Source of the DNA: Rhodothermus marinus
GTDB taxonomy: Bacteria; Bacteroidota; Rhodothermia; Rhodothermales; Rhodothermaceae
Direction of reading: 5' to 3'
Assembly (NCBI RefSeq): GCF_009936275.1
Contig: NZ_AP019797.1
Coordinates: 2,649,890 to 2,713,889, forward strand
DNA: 64,000 nucleotides
The position numbers and the translations under genes were made by a program. A model generated the notes under the pieces. It was not told where the DNA came from. It worked only from the letters and a program-made list of their open reading frames with translations, and made no database searches. Position 1 is the first letter of the stretch; every line of letters starts with the position of its first letter. Positions 28,563 through 39,245 of this stretch are shown piece by piece.

Positions 28563-29078
28563 ATGATTCCGGTACTGCTGAGCATGCTGCTGCTTTTCGG
28601 TTTCGGCAAAGACGACATGCCCAGGGTGGGCGATCCGGCTCCCGACTTCGAGGCCCAGGCCACCGGTGGCAAGACGATTCGCCTGAGCGACCTGCGCGGC
28701 CACTGGGTGGTGCTTTACTTCTATCCCAAGTCGTTCACGCCGGGCTGCACGACGGAGGCCTGCACGTTGCGCGACGCCTACGACAAGATCCAGTCGCTGG
28801 GTGTCGTCATTCTGGGCGTGAGCCTCGACGATCTGGAAACCCAGGAGCGCTTCAAGGCCGAGTACAAGCTACCCTTCGACCTGATCAGCGACCACGACAA
28901 GAAGATCGCGAAGGCCTATGGCGTGCTGGGCATGGGCGGGCTGTACGCGAAGCGCGTCACGTTTCTGATCGATCCGGAAGGCCGCATTGCCCACATTTTC
29001 GAGAAGGTCGATCCGGCCCGCCACGATCGCGAGGTGTACGAAACGCTCAAGAAACTCCAGGAAACGGCCAAATCCTGA
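28563..29078 (+). CDS. BCP-type peroxiredoxin
   Basis: A 171-residue thioredoxin-fold peroxidase of the Bcp/PrxQ class. PKSFTPGCTTEACTLRD contains the peroxidatic Cys62 and a resolving Cys67 five residues later, the PrxQ arrangement. A short hydrophobic N-terminus (IPVLLSMLLLFGFG) precedes MPRVGDPAPDF; it could be a membrane/export signal, which would place the enzyme outside the cytoplasm. If not, translation could begin at the internal Met at residue 19. It reduces peroxides with thioredoxin. A terminator follows. Confidence 0.9.
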   Translation: MIPVLLSMLLLFGFGKDDMPRVGDPAPDFEAQATGGKTIRLSDLRGHWVVLYFYPKSFTPGCTTEACTLRDAYDKIQSLGVVILGVSLDDLETQERFKAEYKLPFDLISDHDKKIAKAYGVLGMGGLYAKRVTFLIDPEGRIAHIFEKVDPARHDREVYETLKKLQETAKS

Positions 29079-29095
29079 AACAACAGTCAGCTTAA

Positions 29096-29127
29096 CAGAA
29101 AAAGGCCCTGCCGAGGGCCTTTTTCTG
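29096..29127. terminator. Bidirectional intrinsic terminator
   Basis: Perfect 14-bp stem CAGAAAAAGGCCCT / AGGGCCTTTTTCTG with a 4-base loop (29110-29113). It ends the peroxiredoxin transcript and, on the other strand, lies 3 bases after the tRNA-Ile2 gene. Confidence 0.92.
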
Positions 29128-29130
29128 TTC

Positions 29131-29206
29131 TGGTGGGCCCGGCAGGATTCGAACCTGCGACCGTCGGATTATGAGTCCGCTGCTCTAACCGCTGAGCTAC
29201 GGGCCC
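29131..29206 (-). tRNA. tRNA-Ile2 (CAU anticodon, lysidine type)
   Basis: Cloverleaf on the minus strand: acceptor GGGCCCG / CGGGCCC, D-stem GCTC/GAGC, anticodon loop CTCATAA (anticodon CAT), T-arm GCAGG TTCGAAT CCTGC, A73 and an encoded CCA. It resembles the E. coli minor tRNA-Ile (ileX: GCAG-GACTCATAATC context, short D-loop AGCGGTTA) more than elongator Met, so the CAU is expected to be modified to lysidine by TilS and read AUA. Assignment to Ile rather than Met is an inference; position 27-43 is a G-A mismatch. Confidence 0.85.
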
Positions 29207-29422
29207 GACTTTCAGCGCAAAGCAACCGCATTGCCCGCCTTCAGGATCCCAAGAACCACCCCTTCTAATTTTTTAAGCACCGCATCTCGAGCTTCTTCAA
29301 AGATCTTATCTTTTCTCCGGATTTCCCTGGAACCCCTTTCATTCAACATAATTTTTTAAGACAAGCAGCCCACTTACCAAACTTATTTCACTAAATTAAC
29401 CATCAACCTGACAGATTGAACC

Positions 29423-29926
29423 ATGAGCGCGGTAGAACGCATCGATGAGATCGACGTCCGGATTCTGGAACTGCTCCAAGAGCATGGACGCATGAAGCGC
29501 AACCGCATCGCCGAAGAGGTGGGCCTGTCGGTTCCCTCGGTCAGCGAGCGCATGCGCAAGCTTGAAGAACGCGGGGTCATCACCGGCTACCATGCCGTGC
29601 TGGACCACAAACGCCTGCACTTCGACATCACGGCCTTCATCCGGGTAATCGTGGACGGCTCCGAGTACTATCCGGAGTTCATCCGCCGCGCCTGTGCGCT
29701 GGACGAAGTGCTGGAGGTCCATTCCATCACGGGCGAAGGCTCGCACATCCTGAAAGTCCGCACGCGCAACACGACCACGCTCGAACGCCTCCTCTCCCGC
29801 ATTCAGTCGTGGCCCGGGGTGCACGGCACGGTTACCAGCATCGTGCTGAGCACCTTCAAGGAAACACGCCGGCTGCCGGTGACGCCCACCGAACTGGTTC
29901 CTGTGGAAGAATTTGAAACCTCCTGA
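29423..29926 (+). CDS. Lrp/AsnC family transcriptional regulator
   Basis: A 167-residue Lrp/AsnC regulator. The N-terminal winged helix (IDVRILELLQEHGRMKRNRI, LSVPSVSERMRKLEERGVI) is followed by the RAM effector domain (DITAFIRVIVDG, VLEVHSITGEGSHILKVRTR). It is 27 bases upstream of glnN on the same strand, so local control of glutamine synthesis is the natural guess. The 216 bases before it are AT-rich and probably hold its promoter. Confidence 0.92.
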   Translation: MSAVERIDEIDVRILELLQEHGRMKRNRIAEEVGLSVPSVSERMRKLEERGVITGYHAVLDHKRLHFDITAFIRVIVDGSEYYPEFIRRACALDEVLEVHSITGEGSHILKVRTRNTTTLERLLSRIQSWPGVHGTVTSIVLSTFKETRRLPVTPTELVPVEEFETS

Positions 29927-29953
29927 ACCCCACCTAAAACCAACCAGCCGCCC

Positions 29954-32158
<2,205 letters not shown>

Positions 32159-32180
32159 TTTCGCGGCCGTTGCGGTTCGG

Positions 32181-32216
32181 CAGGCCCGCGTCGATCCGGC
32201 GCGGGCCTGTTTTTTT
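32181..32216 (+). terminator. Intrinsic terminator after glnN
   Basis: Ten-bp stem CAGGCCCGCG / CGCGGGCCTG (32181-32190 and 32200-32209), 9-base loop, then seven T. Confidence 0.9.
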
Positions 32217-32271
32217 CGACGCGGATTGTTCCTATCTTGCAGCGCAAAGAACCAGGACAGCAGACGTGCGC

Positions 32272-32868
32272 ATGTCTTCGCCGCCTTCGGCTTCGAGCGA
32301 ACAGGACCGGGCCTTTGTGGCCGAGGCGCTGCAGGGCAACGAGGCAGCCTATCAGGCCCTGATGGACAAGTACCGTCCGGCGCTGCACCGCCACATTGCC
32401 CGGATCGTCCGCGACCCGCGCGACCTGGACGACCTCGTGCAGGAGACCTTCATCAAAGCCTTCACGGCCCTGTCCACCTACTCCACCGAGTACGCCTTCT
32501 CGACCTGGCTCTACAAAATCGCCACCAACCACGCCATCGACTACCTCCGCCGCAAAAAGCTCCGCACGCTCTCGCTGGACGAACCCATCCAGACAAAAGA
32601 AGGCACGCTCGAACGTGAACTGGCCGACACCACCTACTTCCCCGACCGGCACATCGTGGAAGATCAGCGGCGCATGCTGCTGCAGGAAGCCATCAACGCC
32701 CTGCCCGAAAAGTACCGGCGCGTCATCGTGATGCGCCACCAGCAGGAAAAATCCTACGAGGAGATCGCCGAGGAACTGAACCTGCCGCTCGGTACCGTCA
32801 AAGCACACATCTTCCGGGCCCGTCGTCTGCTCTACAAATATCTGCGCAGCAAGCGAAGCAGCCTTTGA
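32272..32868 (+). CDS. RNA polymerase ECF sigma factor
   Basis: A 198-residue ECF (sigma-70 group 4) factor. Region 2 is visible as [37 protein letters not shown] and [20 protein letters not shown]; region 4 as [40 protein letters not shown]. There is no region 1 or 3. No anti-sigma gene is adjacent, so control must lie elsewhere or be transcriptional. ATG 32272 gives the normal family length. It is flanked by glnN upstream (terminator between) and purB 79 bases downstream. Confidence 0.92.
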   Translation: MSSPPSASSEQDRAFVAEALQGNEAAYQALMDKYRPALHRHIARIVRDPRDLDDLVQETFIKAFTALSTYSTEYAFSTWLYKIATNHAIDYLRRKKLRTLSLDEPIQTKEGTLERELADTTYFPDRHIVEDQRRMLLQEAINALPEKYRRVIVMRHQQEKSYEEIAEELNLPLGTVKAHIFRARRLLYKYLRSKRSSL

Positions 32869-32902
32869 GCTTTTTTCGTCCTGCACCGCTCCGTTTGTCC
32901 CT

Positions 32903-32924
32903 AACTTTCGGCGTCGCGAAAGTT
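32903..32924. promoter_or_regulatory. Perfect 8-bp inverted repeat upstream of purB
   Basis: AACTTTCG-N6-CGAAAGTT, 24-45 bases before the purB ATG. A -10-like TAACTT overlaps its left arm (32902-32907). This could be an operator for purine control. Based on symmetry and position only. Confidence 0.35.
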
Positions 32925-32947
32925 GCACGCAAGGAAACCTGCCGACC

Positions 32948-34243
32948 ATGATTGCCCGCTATACGCGCCCCGAAATGGCGCAGCTCTGGAGCGAGGAGGC
33001 CCAGTACCAGTCGTGGCTCGAAGTGGAACTGGCCGCCTGCGAGGCCTGGGCCGAGATCGGCGTCATTCCGAAAGAAGATGTGGAAAAGCTGCGCCGGAAC
33101 GCCCGTTTCGACATCCGGCGTATTCACGAACTGGAAAAGATCACGCGGCACGACGTGGTGGCCTTCACGCGGGCCGTGAGCGAGTCGCTGGGCGAAGAGC
33201 GCCGCTGGATTCACTACGGCCTCACCTCGTCCGACGTGGTCGATACGGCCTGGTCCTACCGCCTAAAAAAGGCCAACGAACTGATTCTGGAGGCGCTGGA
33301 TCACTTTCTGGAGGTTCTGGCGCGGCGGGCCCGCGAGCACAAGTACACGCTGATGATCGGCCGCACGCACGGCGTGCACGCCGAGCCGACCACGTTCGGG
33401 CTCAAGCTGGCGCTTTTTTACGACATGATGCAGCGCAACCGGGCGCGTTTCGTGGCGGCCGCCGAGGAGATGCGCGTCGGCAAGCTCTCGGGCGCCGTGG
33501 GGACGTTCGCCCACATCCCGCCCGAAGTCGAACGCATCACCTGCGAAAAGCTGGGCCTGAAGCCGGCGCCCATCTCCACGCAGGTGCTGGCCCGCGACCG
33601 CCATGCCCACTATCTGTCGGTGCTTGCGCTGATCGGCGCCACACTGGAGCAGCTGGCCGTCGAGATCCGGCACCTGCAGCGTAGCGAGGTGCGCGAGGTG
33701 GAAGAAGCCTTCGGCAAAGGCCAGAAGGGGTCGTCGGCCATGCCGCACAAGCGCAACCCGATCGCCTCCGAAAACATCACGGGTGTGGCCCGGCTGCTGC
33801 GCGGCTACATGATCTCGGCCTACGAAAACGTGGCGCTCTGGCACGAGCGCGACATCTCGCATTCGTCCGTCGAGCGTGTCATCCTGCCCGACGCCACCAC
33901 GCTCGTGCACTACGCGCTGCACCGCTACGCCGGTGTGATCGACACCCTGAAGGTCTATCCGCAACGCATGCGGCGCAACATGGAGCTGACCTTCGGGCTC
34001 TACAACAGCCAGCGCCTGCTGCTGATGCTGATCGACAAAGGCCTGAGCCGTGAGGCGGCCTACGACCTGGTGCAACCGGCCGCCATGCAGGCCTGGGACG
34101 AAGAGCGGCCGTTCTACGAGATCGTGCGTCAGCACCCGGCCATTACGAAGTACCTCTCGCCGGAAGAAATCGACGAGGCCTTCAACCCGGAATACCACCT
34201 GCGCCACGTGGATGAAATCTTCCGGCGCGTCGGGCTGGAATAA
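32948..34243 (+). CDS. purB: Adenylosuccinate lyase
   Basis: A 431-residue PurB of the fumarase/aspartase superfamily. Seen: [20 protein letters not shown] at the N-terminus, the substrate loop [31 protein letters not shown] with the catalytic His, and the signature [16 protein letters not shown]. It acts in two steps of purine synthesis (SAICAR cleavage and adenylosuccinate cleavage). Confidence 0.96.
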   Translation: MIARYTRPEMAQLWSEEAQYQSWLEVELAACEAWAEIGVIPKEDVEKLRRNARFDIRRIHELEKITRHDVVAFTRAVSESLGEERRWIHYGLTSSDVVDTAWSYRLKKANELILEALDHFLEVLARRAREHKYTLMIGRTHGVHAEPTTFGLKLALFYDMMQRNRARFVAAAEEMRVGKLSGAVGTFAHIPPEVERITCEKLGLKPAPISTQVLARDRHAHYLSVLALIGATLEQLAVEIRHLQRSEVREVEEAFGKGQKGSSAMPHKRNPIASENITGVARLLRGYMISAYENVALWHERDISHSSVERVILPDATTLVHYALHRYAGVIDTLKVYPQRMRRNMELTFGLYNSQRLLLMLIDKGLSREAAYDLVQPAAMQAWDEERPFYEIVRQHPAITKYLSPEEIDEAFNPEYHLRHVDEIFRRVGLE

Positions 34244-34271
34244 GTGCAATTTTTAAAGAATCCGACAAACG

Positions 34272-34301
34272 TTGACGGATTCCCTTGTGCTTCGGTACTT
34301 T
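34272..34301 (+). promoter_or_regulatory. Candidate promoter of the nuo operon
   Basis: TTGACG-N18-TACTTT. The -35 is at 34272-34277 and the -10 at 34296-34301. It lies 39 bases upstream of the nuoA ATG at 34341, with no other gene between purB and nuoA. Confidence 0.55.
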
Positions 34302-34340
34302 GGAATGTTTAAGGGTGCACTCGGACATGCAGAGACCGCC

Positions 34341-34712
34341 ATGCTGACCGATTTTCTTCCGCTGTTTATCATGATCGTGCTGGCCGCCGGGCTGGCCTTT
34401 TCACTACTCAAGCTGGCCGAAATCCTGGGGCCGCACCGTCCCAACCCCATCAAGCGCATGCCCTACGAAAGCGGCATGGACCCGGTGGGGACGGCCCGCG
34501 AGCGCTACACGGTGAAGTTCTATCTGGTGGCCATGATCTTCATCGTGTTCGACGTGGAGATCGTTTTCCTGTACCCGTGGGCCGTCAGTTACCGGGATTT
34601 TCTGGAGGCCGGTGCGGGTCTGGGCGTGCTGGCGGTCGTTGTGTTTTTCCTGATCATTCTGGCCGTCGGCCTGCTCTACGACATCAAAAAGGGCGGGCTG
34701 GAGTTCGACTGA
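34341..34712 (+). CDS. nuoA: NADH-quinone oxidoreductase subunit A
   Basis: A 123-residue subunit of the complex I membrane domain. Three membrane helices are visible, with the conserved cytoplasmic loop MPYESGMDPVGTARERYTVK and FDVEIVFLYPWA between helices 1 and 2. ATG 34341 begins the usual LTDFLPLFIMIV. Upstream alternatives at 34305 or the TTG at 34272 would put the start on or beside the candidate promoter, so I prefer 34341. First gene of the nuo operon. Confidence 0.9.
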   Translation: MLTDFLPLFIMIVLAAGLAFSLLKLAEILGPHRPNPIKRMPYESGMDPVGTARERYTVKFYLVAMIFIVFDVEIVFLYPWAVSYRDFLEAGAGLGVLAVVVFFLIILAVGLLYDIKKGGLEFD

Positions 34713-34790
34713 AAGGGACCTCCGAAACAGCCCGTGCCCTGGCTCATTAAACCCGTCCGGACCAGGCCTTGAAACCGACCAAGTTGTCCC

Positions 34791-35375
34791 ATGCTGGATC
34801 TTCGTGAAGGGTTTCTGACAACGCGGCTGGACGTGCTGCTGAACTGGGCGCGCTCCAATTCGCTCATGCCCATGCCGATGGGCCTGGCCTGCTGCGCCAT
34901 CGAGATGATGGCCTTTGCGGGGCCCAAGTACGACGTGGCCCGCTTCGGGAGCGAGGCCATGCGCTTTTCGCCCCGTCAGGCCGACCTGATGATCGTGGCG
35001 GGCTGGTGCACCTACAAGATGGCCCACGCCATTCGCCGGATCTGGGACCAGATGCCCGATCCGAAGTGGTGCATTGCCATGGGTGCCTGTGCGTCGACGG
35101 GCGGCATGCACCGCTGCTACGGCGTGGTGCAGGGCGTCGACAACTTCCTGCCGGTCGACGTCTACATTCCGGGCTGCCCGCCCCGTCCGGAGGCCGTCCT
35201 GCACGCGCTGATGGATATTCAGGAGAAGATTCGTAATGAGTATTCGGTGGCGCTGGATTACGCGAAAGGCGAGCCGCGTCCGCCCGCCCCACCGGCGCGG
35301 CCGCACGTCCTGTCGCCGGAAGGAGACGAGCCGGTGGCACGCGAAGTATTGCACCGGCCGCTGAAGTCGACCTGA
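34791..35375 (+). CDS. nuoB: NADH-quinone oxidoreductase subunit B
   Basis: A 194-residue subunit carrying iron-sulfur cluster N2, the last in the chain before quinone. The ligands are visible: Cys34-Cys35 in [11 protein letters not shown], Cys100 in [10 protein letters not shown] and Cys129 in [10 protein letters not shown]. It forms the Q-module with NuoD. The C-terminal tail past residue 165 ([15 protein letters not shown]) is a lineage-specific extension. Confidence 0.96.
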   Translation: MLDLREGFLTTRLDVLLNWARSNSLMPMPMGLACCAIEMMAFAGPKYDVARFGSEAMRFSPRQADLMIVAGWCTYKMAHAIRRIWDQMPDPKWCIAMGACASTGGMHRCYGVVQGVDNFLPVDVYIPGCPPRPEAVLHALMDIQEKIRNEYSVALDYAKGEPRPPAPPARPHVLSPEGDEPVAREVLHRPLKST

Positions 35376-35382
35376 AACTGCC

Positions 35383-36084
35383 ATGGCCGAACAGACCGGA
35401 AACGAACGTCCGAAAACGCCCGAGGCGCTGAAGTTCTACTTCACGCCCGTCGATCCGCCCCGTGGGGATGAACTGAACCCCCACGCCAAGGCGAGCACCT
35501 ACGTGCCCGAGGTGGTGGAAGCCCTGAAGGAGCGCTTTGGCGACGTGATCGAAGAAGTGGAGCTGTACGCGGGCGAGCATACAGTGCGCGTCCGCGCCGA
35601 CAAGATCGTCGAGGTGTGCCGTTTCCTGAAGGAGGAACAGGGCTTCAACTACCTGGCCGACCTGGGCGGCATCGACCGCTTCACCGACGAGGGGCGCTTC
35701 GAGGTGTTCTACAACCTGGTTTCTATCGAGCGGCGCAAGCGCATCCGTCTGAAGGTGCGCGTCGAGGAAGACAACCCGGTGGTGCCTTCGGTGACGTCCG
35801 TCTACCGGGCGGCCAACTGGAACGAGCGCGAATGCTACGACATGTTCGGCATTCGCTTCGAAGGGCACCCGGACCTGCGGCGGATGTACATGCCGGAGGA
35901 CTTCGAGTACCATCCGCTCCGCAAAGAATTTCCGCTGCTGGGCATCCCGGGCTCTCTGCCCCTGCCGCCCCAGACGCCGGGGGGTCCGCTGACGCGCGAC
36001 CCATTCCCACGGGCGCACGGCTACGTACCGCCGCCGGGCTTCGAGGAGCCTCCGGCCGAAGACGAGGAAGTCTCCGAGCATTGA
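35383..36084 (+). CDS. nuoC: NADH-quinone oxidoreductase subunit C
   Basis: A 233-residue NuoC. The core stretch EQGFNYLADLGGIDRF, FEVFYNLVSIERRKRIRLKV and the signature WNERECYDMFGIRFEGHPDL followed by RRMYMPEDFEYHPLRKEFPL are all present. It is a hydrophilic scaffold of the peripheral arm. It is separate from NuoD here (fused in E. coli). Starts 7 bases after nuoB. Confidence 0.96.
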   Translation: MAEQTGNERPKTPEALKFYFTPVDPPRGDELNPHAKASTYVPEVVEALKERFGDVIEEVELYAGEHTVRVRADKIVEVCRFLKEEQGFNYLADLGGIDRFTDEGRFEVFYNLVSIERRKRIRLKVRVEEDNPVVPSVTSVYRAANWNERECYDMFGIRFEGHPDLRRMYMPEDFEYHPLRKEFPLLGIPGSLPLPPQTPGGPLTRDPFPRAHGYVPPPGFEEPPAEDEEVSEH

Positions 36085-36097
36085 GTAAGCGACGACC

Positions 36098-37423
36098 ATG
36101 AGCACGGCGCCAAGCCTTGTAGGACCCGACCGTCACGGCCTGTTCAACTTCTGGCCCCGCCACAACGAGGCCATCTATCGCCGGCTGGAAACCAAGCACG
36201 CCTGGCTGGAAGAACGGCATCGCCCGCCGGGCGGCGACGGGGAGCCCGACCCGCTCGAGCATGAGATGATCCTCAACATCGGGCCCCAGCATCCGGCCAC
36301 GCACGGCGTGCTCCGGTGCATCGTCAAGCTCGACGGCGAGGTCATGGAAAAGTGCGTGCTCGACCTGGGCTACCTGCACCGGGGCCTGGAAAAGGTGGCC
36401 GAGCACAAGACCTACCAGGAGTTCATGCCCTACACCGACCGCATGGACTACCTGTCGCCCTACTCCAACAACGTGGCCTGGTGCCTTGCCGTCGAGAAAG
36501 TGGCCGGCATCGAGGTGCCCGAGCGGGCCCAGTGGATCCGCATGATCATGTGCGAGCTGGCCCGCATCTCCAGCCACCTGCTCTGGCTGGGCGTGGGTCT
36601 GATGGATGCCGGCGCCGTGTCGGTCTTCCTCTGGGCCTTCAAATACCGTGAGGAGATCTACAGCATCTTCGACGAAGTGTGCGGGGCCCGCTTCACCGTC
36701 TCGCACAGCCGCATCGGCGGCGTGGCCTCGGACCTGTCGCCGACGGCCATCGCCATGATCCGCCGCTTTGTGGAAGAATTTCCCGAAGAACTGGCCGGCT
36801 GGGAAAAGATCATCAACCGCAACAAGATCTGGATCGACCGTAACGAAGGCATTGGCGTCCTGACCGCCGAAGAAGCCATCGAACTGGGCGTTACGGGCCC
36901 CAACCTGCGCGGAAGCGGCGTCGATTACGACATTCGTCGCTTCGAGCCCTATCTGAAGTACGACGAGGTGGACTTCAACATCCCCATTCGCACCGAAGGC
37001 GACAGCCTGGCCCGGTACTTCGTGCGGATGGAAGAAATGAAGGAGAGCGTGCGGATCATCCGCCAGTGCCTGGAGCGGCTGCCCGAAGGGCCCATCCGCA
37101 ACGACAACGCCAAGCTGGCCTACCCCTCCAAGGAGGAGGTTTACTACTCCATGGAGGGCATGATTCACGACTTCCTCTATACCGACGTGGGCGTCTGCCC
37201 GCCCAAGGGCGCCCACAGCTACCACGCAATCGAGGCCCCCAAAGGCGAGCTGGGCTTCTATATCATCTCGGATGGCACGGGCAAGCCGTGGCGCGTGCGC
37301 ATCAAAGCACCCAGCTTTTCGAACCTGCAGGGCCTCGAATACATGATGGAAGGCGCCATGATCGGCGACATGGTGATCCTGATCGGGACCGTCGACCCGG
37401 TCATGGGCGAAGCCGACAAGTAA
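36098..37423 (+). CDS. nuoD: NADH-quinone oxidoreductase subunit D
   Basis: A 441-residue NuoD of the quinone site. N-terminal LNIGPQHPATHGVLRCIVKL, containing the HxxxH quinone-headgroup loop, GYLHRGLEKVAEHKTYQEFM, and C-terminal APSFSNLQGLEYMMEGAMIG with VDPVMGEADK. About 50 extra residues precede the conserved start. Fourth gene in the operon. Confidence 0.96.
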   Translation: MSTAPSLVGPDRHGLFNFWPRHNEAIYRRLETKHAWLEERHRPPGGDGEPDPLEHEMILNIGPQHPATHGVLRCIVKLDGEVMEKCVLDLGYLHRGLEKVAEHKTYQEFMPYTDRMDYLSPYSNNVAWCLAVEKVAGIEVPERAQWIRMIMCELARISSHLLWLGVGLMDAGAVSVFLWAFKYREEIYSIFDEVCGARFTVSHSRIGGVASDLSPTAIAMIRRFVEEFPEELAGWEKIINRNKIWIDRNEGIGVLTAEEAIELGVTGPNLRGSGVDYDIRRFEPYLKYDEVDFNIPIRTEGDSLARYFVRMEEMKESVRIIRQCLERLPEGPIRNDNAKLAYPSKEEVYYSMEGMIHDFLYTDVGVCPPKGAHSYHAIEAPKGELGFYIISDGTGKPWRVRIKAPSFSNLQGLEYMMEGAMIGDMVILIGTVDPVMGEADK

Positions 37424-37442
37424 CGACCAACCGGGAAGCCCG

Positions 37443-38117
37443 ATGGCTGACTTTATCAAAAAACCAGTCGTACCACTGCCGGAGTTGCATCCCGAACCCC
37501 AAATTCCGGCCGACCAGCTTTTCTTCACGGAAGAGGAAAAGGCCCAGATTGTCCGCTTCAAGGAGCAGTATCTGGAGCCGGCCGGGGCCGTGATGAAAAC
37601 GCTCTGGCTGGCCCAGGAAAAATTCGGCTTTCTGCCGCCGGAGGTGCTCCAGCTGGTAGCCGACGAACTGGGCATTCCCTATGCCCAGGTTTACGGCGTG
37701 GCTACCTTCTACACCCAGTACTACAAGGAAAGGAAAGGCAAGTACGTGCTGGACGTCTGCACCTGCTTTACCTGCCAGGTGTGCGGCGGCTACGACATCC
37801 TGCACTACCTCGAAGAAAAGCTGGGCATCCACAAAGGCGAAACCACGCCGGACGGCCTGTTCACGCTGCAGGAGGTGGAATGCCTGGGGGCTTGCGGCTC
37901 GGCACCGGTCTTGCAGGTATCCAACGGGCCGTACGTGCACAACCTGACGCCGGAAAAGGTCGATCAACTGCTGGAGGATCTGAAACAGGGCAAACTGCCG
38001 CCCTTCGTTTCGCTCACGCTGCCCCAGGACGAGGCGGAGCTGGGCGGCAACCGGCGCTCGGACGCCGAAGCCGTCGAGTCGTACCGGACCCCGCCGGTCG
38101 CCCACCACACGCGCTGA
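37443..38117 (+). CDS. nuoE: NADH-quinone oxidoreductase subunit E
   Basis: A 224-residue thioredoxin-like [2Fe-2S] subunit (cluster N1a). Ligands Cys106 and Cys111 in DVCTCFTCQ, and Cys147 and Cys151 in VECLGACGSA, match CxxxxC...CxxxC. Two further Cys (108, 114) are unusual. The C-terminal tail from residue 195 is a variable extension. Its stop is followed after 5 bases by the first Uma2 gene instead of nuoF. Confidence 0.95.
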   Translation: MADFIKKPVVPLPELHPEPQIPADQLFFTEEEKAQIVRFKEQYLEPAGAVMKTLWLAQEKFGFLPPEVLQLVADELGIPYAQVYGVATFYTQYYKERKGKYVLDVCTCFTCQVCGGYDILHYLEEKLGIHKGETTPDGLFTLQEVECLGACGSAPVLQVSNGPYVHNLTPEKVDQLLEDLKQGKLPPFVSLTLPQDEAELGGNRRSDAEAVESYRTPPVAHHTR

Positions 38118-38122
38118 GCCGT

Positions 38123-38680
38123 ATGGAGGTGGTGCAGACATATCGCTGGACGCGCGAGGCCTTCGAAAAACTGGCCGAAGTCGGGCTCATCGATCCCGAC
38201 GCCCGCCTCGAACTCATCGACGGCGAAATCCTCCAGAAAATGAGCCCGCAATCGAGTCGCCACGCTGCGGCCATCCGCCGGATTGAAGAAGCGCTTCGGA
38301 GCGTTTTTCCGCTGGATCGATACGACGTGCGTGTACAGTTGCCGCTGGCGCTGGATCCCTACAGTGAGCCTGAGCCCGACGTAGCCGTCGTCGAAGGCAC
38401 CCTCGACGACTACGTCGAGGCGCATCCTTCTTCGGCGGTGCTGGTGGTGGAGGTGGCCGATGCCTCACTGCAGTTCGACCGCACGCGCAAGGCCGCGCTC
38501 TACGCCCGCGCCGGCATTCCCGAATACTGGATCGTCAACCTGCTCGACGGCGTGCTCGAGGTCTATCGCCGACCCGAAGGCGACGCCTACCAGCAGCGCA
38601 TGGTGCTACGCGCCCAGGACCGTGTGCGGCCGCTGGCCCGACCGGAGGTAGAAATCGCGGTGGCCGAACTGTTGCCCTGA
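38123..38680 (+). CDS. Uma2 family (DUF820) putative endonuclease, copy 1
   Basis: A 185-residue Uma2 protein with the PD-(D/E)xK-like core: EPEPDVAVVEG, VLVVEVADASLQFDRTRKAA and YARAGIPEYWIVNLLDG. The family is a putative restriction-endonuclease-like fold abundant in cyanobacteria and some Bacteroidota; activity is not established. Its start 5 bases after nuoE and its stop 2 bases before copy 2 indicate one transcript with the complex I genes. It is nearly identical to copies 2 and 3 at both ends and diverges in the middle (about residues 46-75). Confidence 0.88.
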   Translation: MEVVQTYRWTREAFEKLAEVGLIDPDARLELIDGEILQKMSPQSSRHAAAIRRIEEALRSVFPLDRYDVRVQLPLALDPYSEPEPDVAVVEGTLDDYVEAHPSSAVLVVEVADASLQFDRTRKAALYARAGIPEYWIVNLLDGVLEVYRRPEGDAYQQRMVLRAQDRVRPLARPEVEIAVAELLP

Positions 38681-38682
38681 CG

Positions 38683-39243
38683 ATGATGGAGGTGGTGCAG
38701 ACATATCGCTGGACGCGCGAGGCCTTCGAAAAACTGGCCGAAGTCGGGCTCATTGAACCCGACGCCCGCCTCGAACTCATCGACGGCGAAATCCTCCAGA
38801 AAATGAGCCCGCAATCCAGCCAGCATGCCACGGCCGTCCTGCTGGTCGCCGAGGCATTGCGCTCGATCTTTACCCCACCAGTCTACACGATCCGCGTGCA
38901 GTTGCCGCTGGCGCTGGGTCCCTACAGCGAGCCCGAACCCGACGTGGCCGTCGTCGAGGGTGCGCCGCGTCGGTATCGCGACGAACACCCCTCGTCGGCG
39001 GTGCTGGTGGTGGAGGTGGCCGATGCCTCACTGCAGTTCGACCGCACGCGCAAGGCCGCGCTCTACGCCCGCGCCGGCATTCCCGAATACTGGATCGTCA
39101 ATCTGCTCGACGGCGTGCTCGAGGTCTATCGCCGACCCGAAGGCGACGCCTACCAGCAGCGCCACGTGCTACGCACCCAGGACCATGTGCGGCCGCTGGC
39201 CCGACCGGAGGTAGAAATCGCGGTGGCCGAACTGTTGCCCTGA
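38683..39243 (+). CDS. Uma2 family (DUF820) putative endonuclease, copy 2
   Basis: A 186-residue Uma2 protein. Constant ends as in copies 1 and 3 (VQTYRWTREAFEKLAEVGLI; YARAGIPEYWIVNLLDG; PLARPEVEIAVAELLP). Its own middle is VLLVAEALRSIFTPPVYTIR and GAPRRYRDEHP. The active-site-like residues (PDVAVVE, EVADAS, RTRKAALYA) are all retained, so it looks intact. Two adjacent ATG codons (38683, 38686) are possible starts. Embedded in the nuo operon. Confidence 0.87.
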   Translation: MMEVVQTYRWTREAFEKLAEVGLIEPDARLELIDGEILQKMSPQSSQHATAVLLVAEALRSIFTPPVYTIRVQLPLALGPYSEPEPDVAVVEGAPRRYRDEHPSSAVLVVEVADASLQFDRTRKAALYARAGIPEYWIVNLLDGVLEVYRRPEGDAYQQRHVLRTQDHVRPLARPEVEIAVAELLP

Positions 39244-39245
39244 CG

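Noticed and set aside
29131-29206. Elongator tRNA-Met as an alternative for the CAU tRNA
   Set aside because: The D-loop length and anticodon-arm context (GCAG..GACTCATAATC) fit minor tRNA-Ile better than elongator Met; kept as a caveat because the anticodon alone cannot decide.
29200-29422. A small gene in the AT-rich gap before the Lrp-type regulator
   Set aside because: Frames are very short and AT-rich; the stretch is more likely promoter DNA.
34305-34340. ATG at 34305 as the nuoA start
   Set aside because: It would lie only 4 bases after the candidate -10 box and add residues not found in NuoA; 34341 fits the family start.
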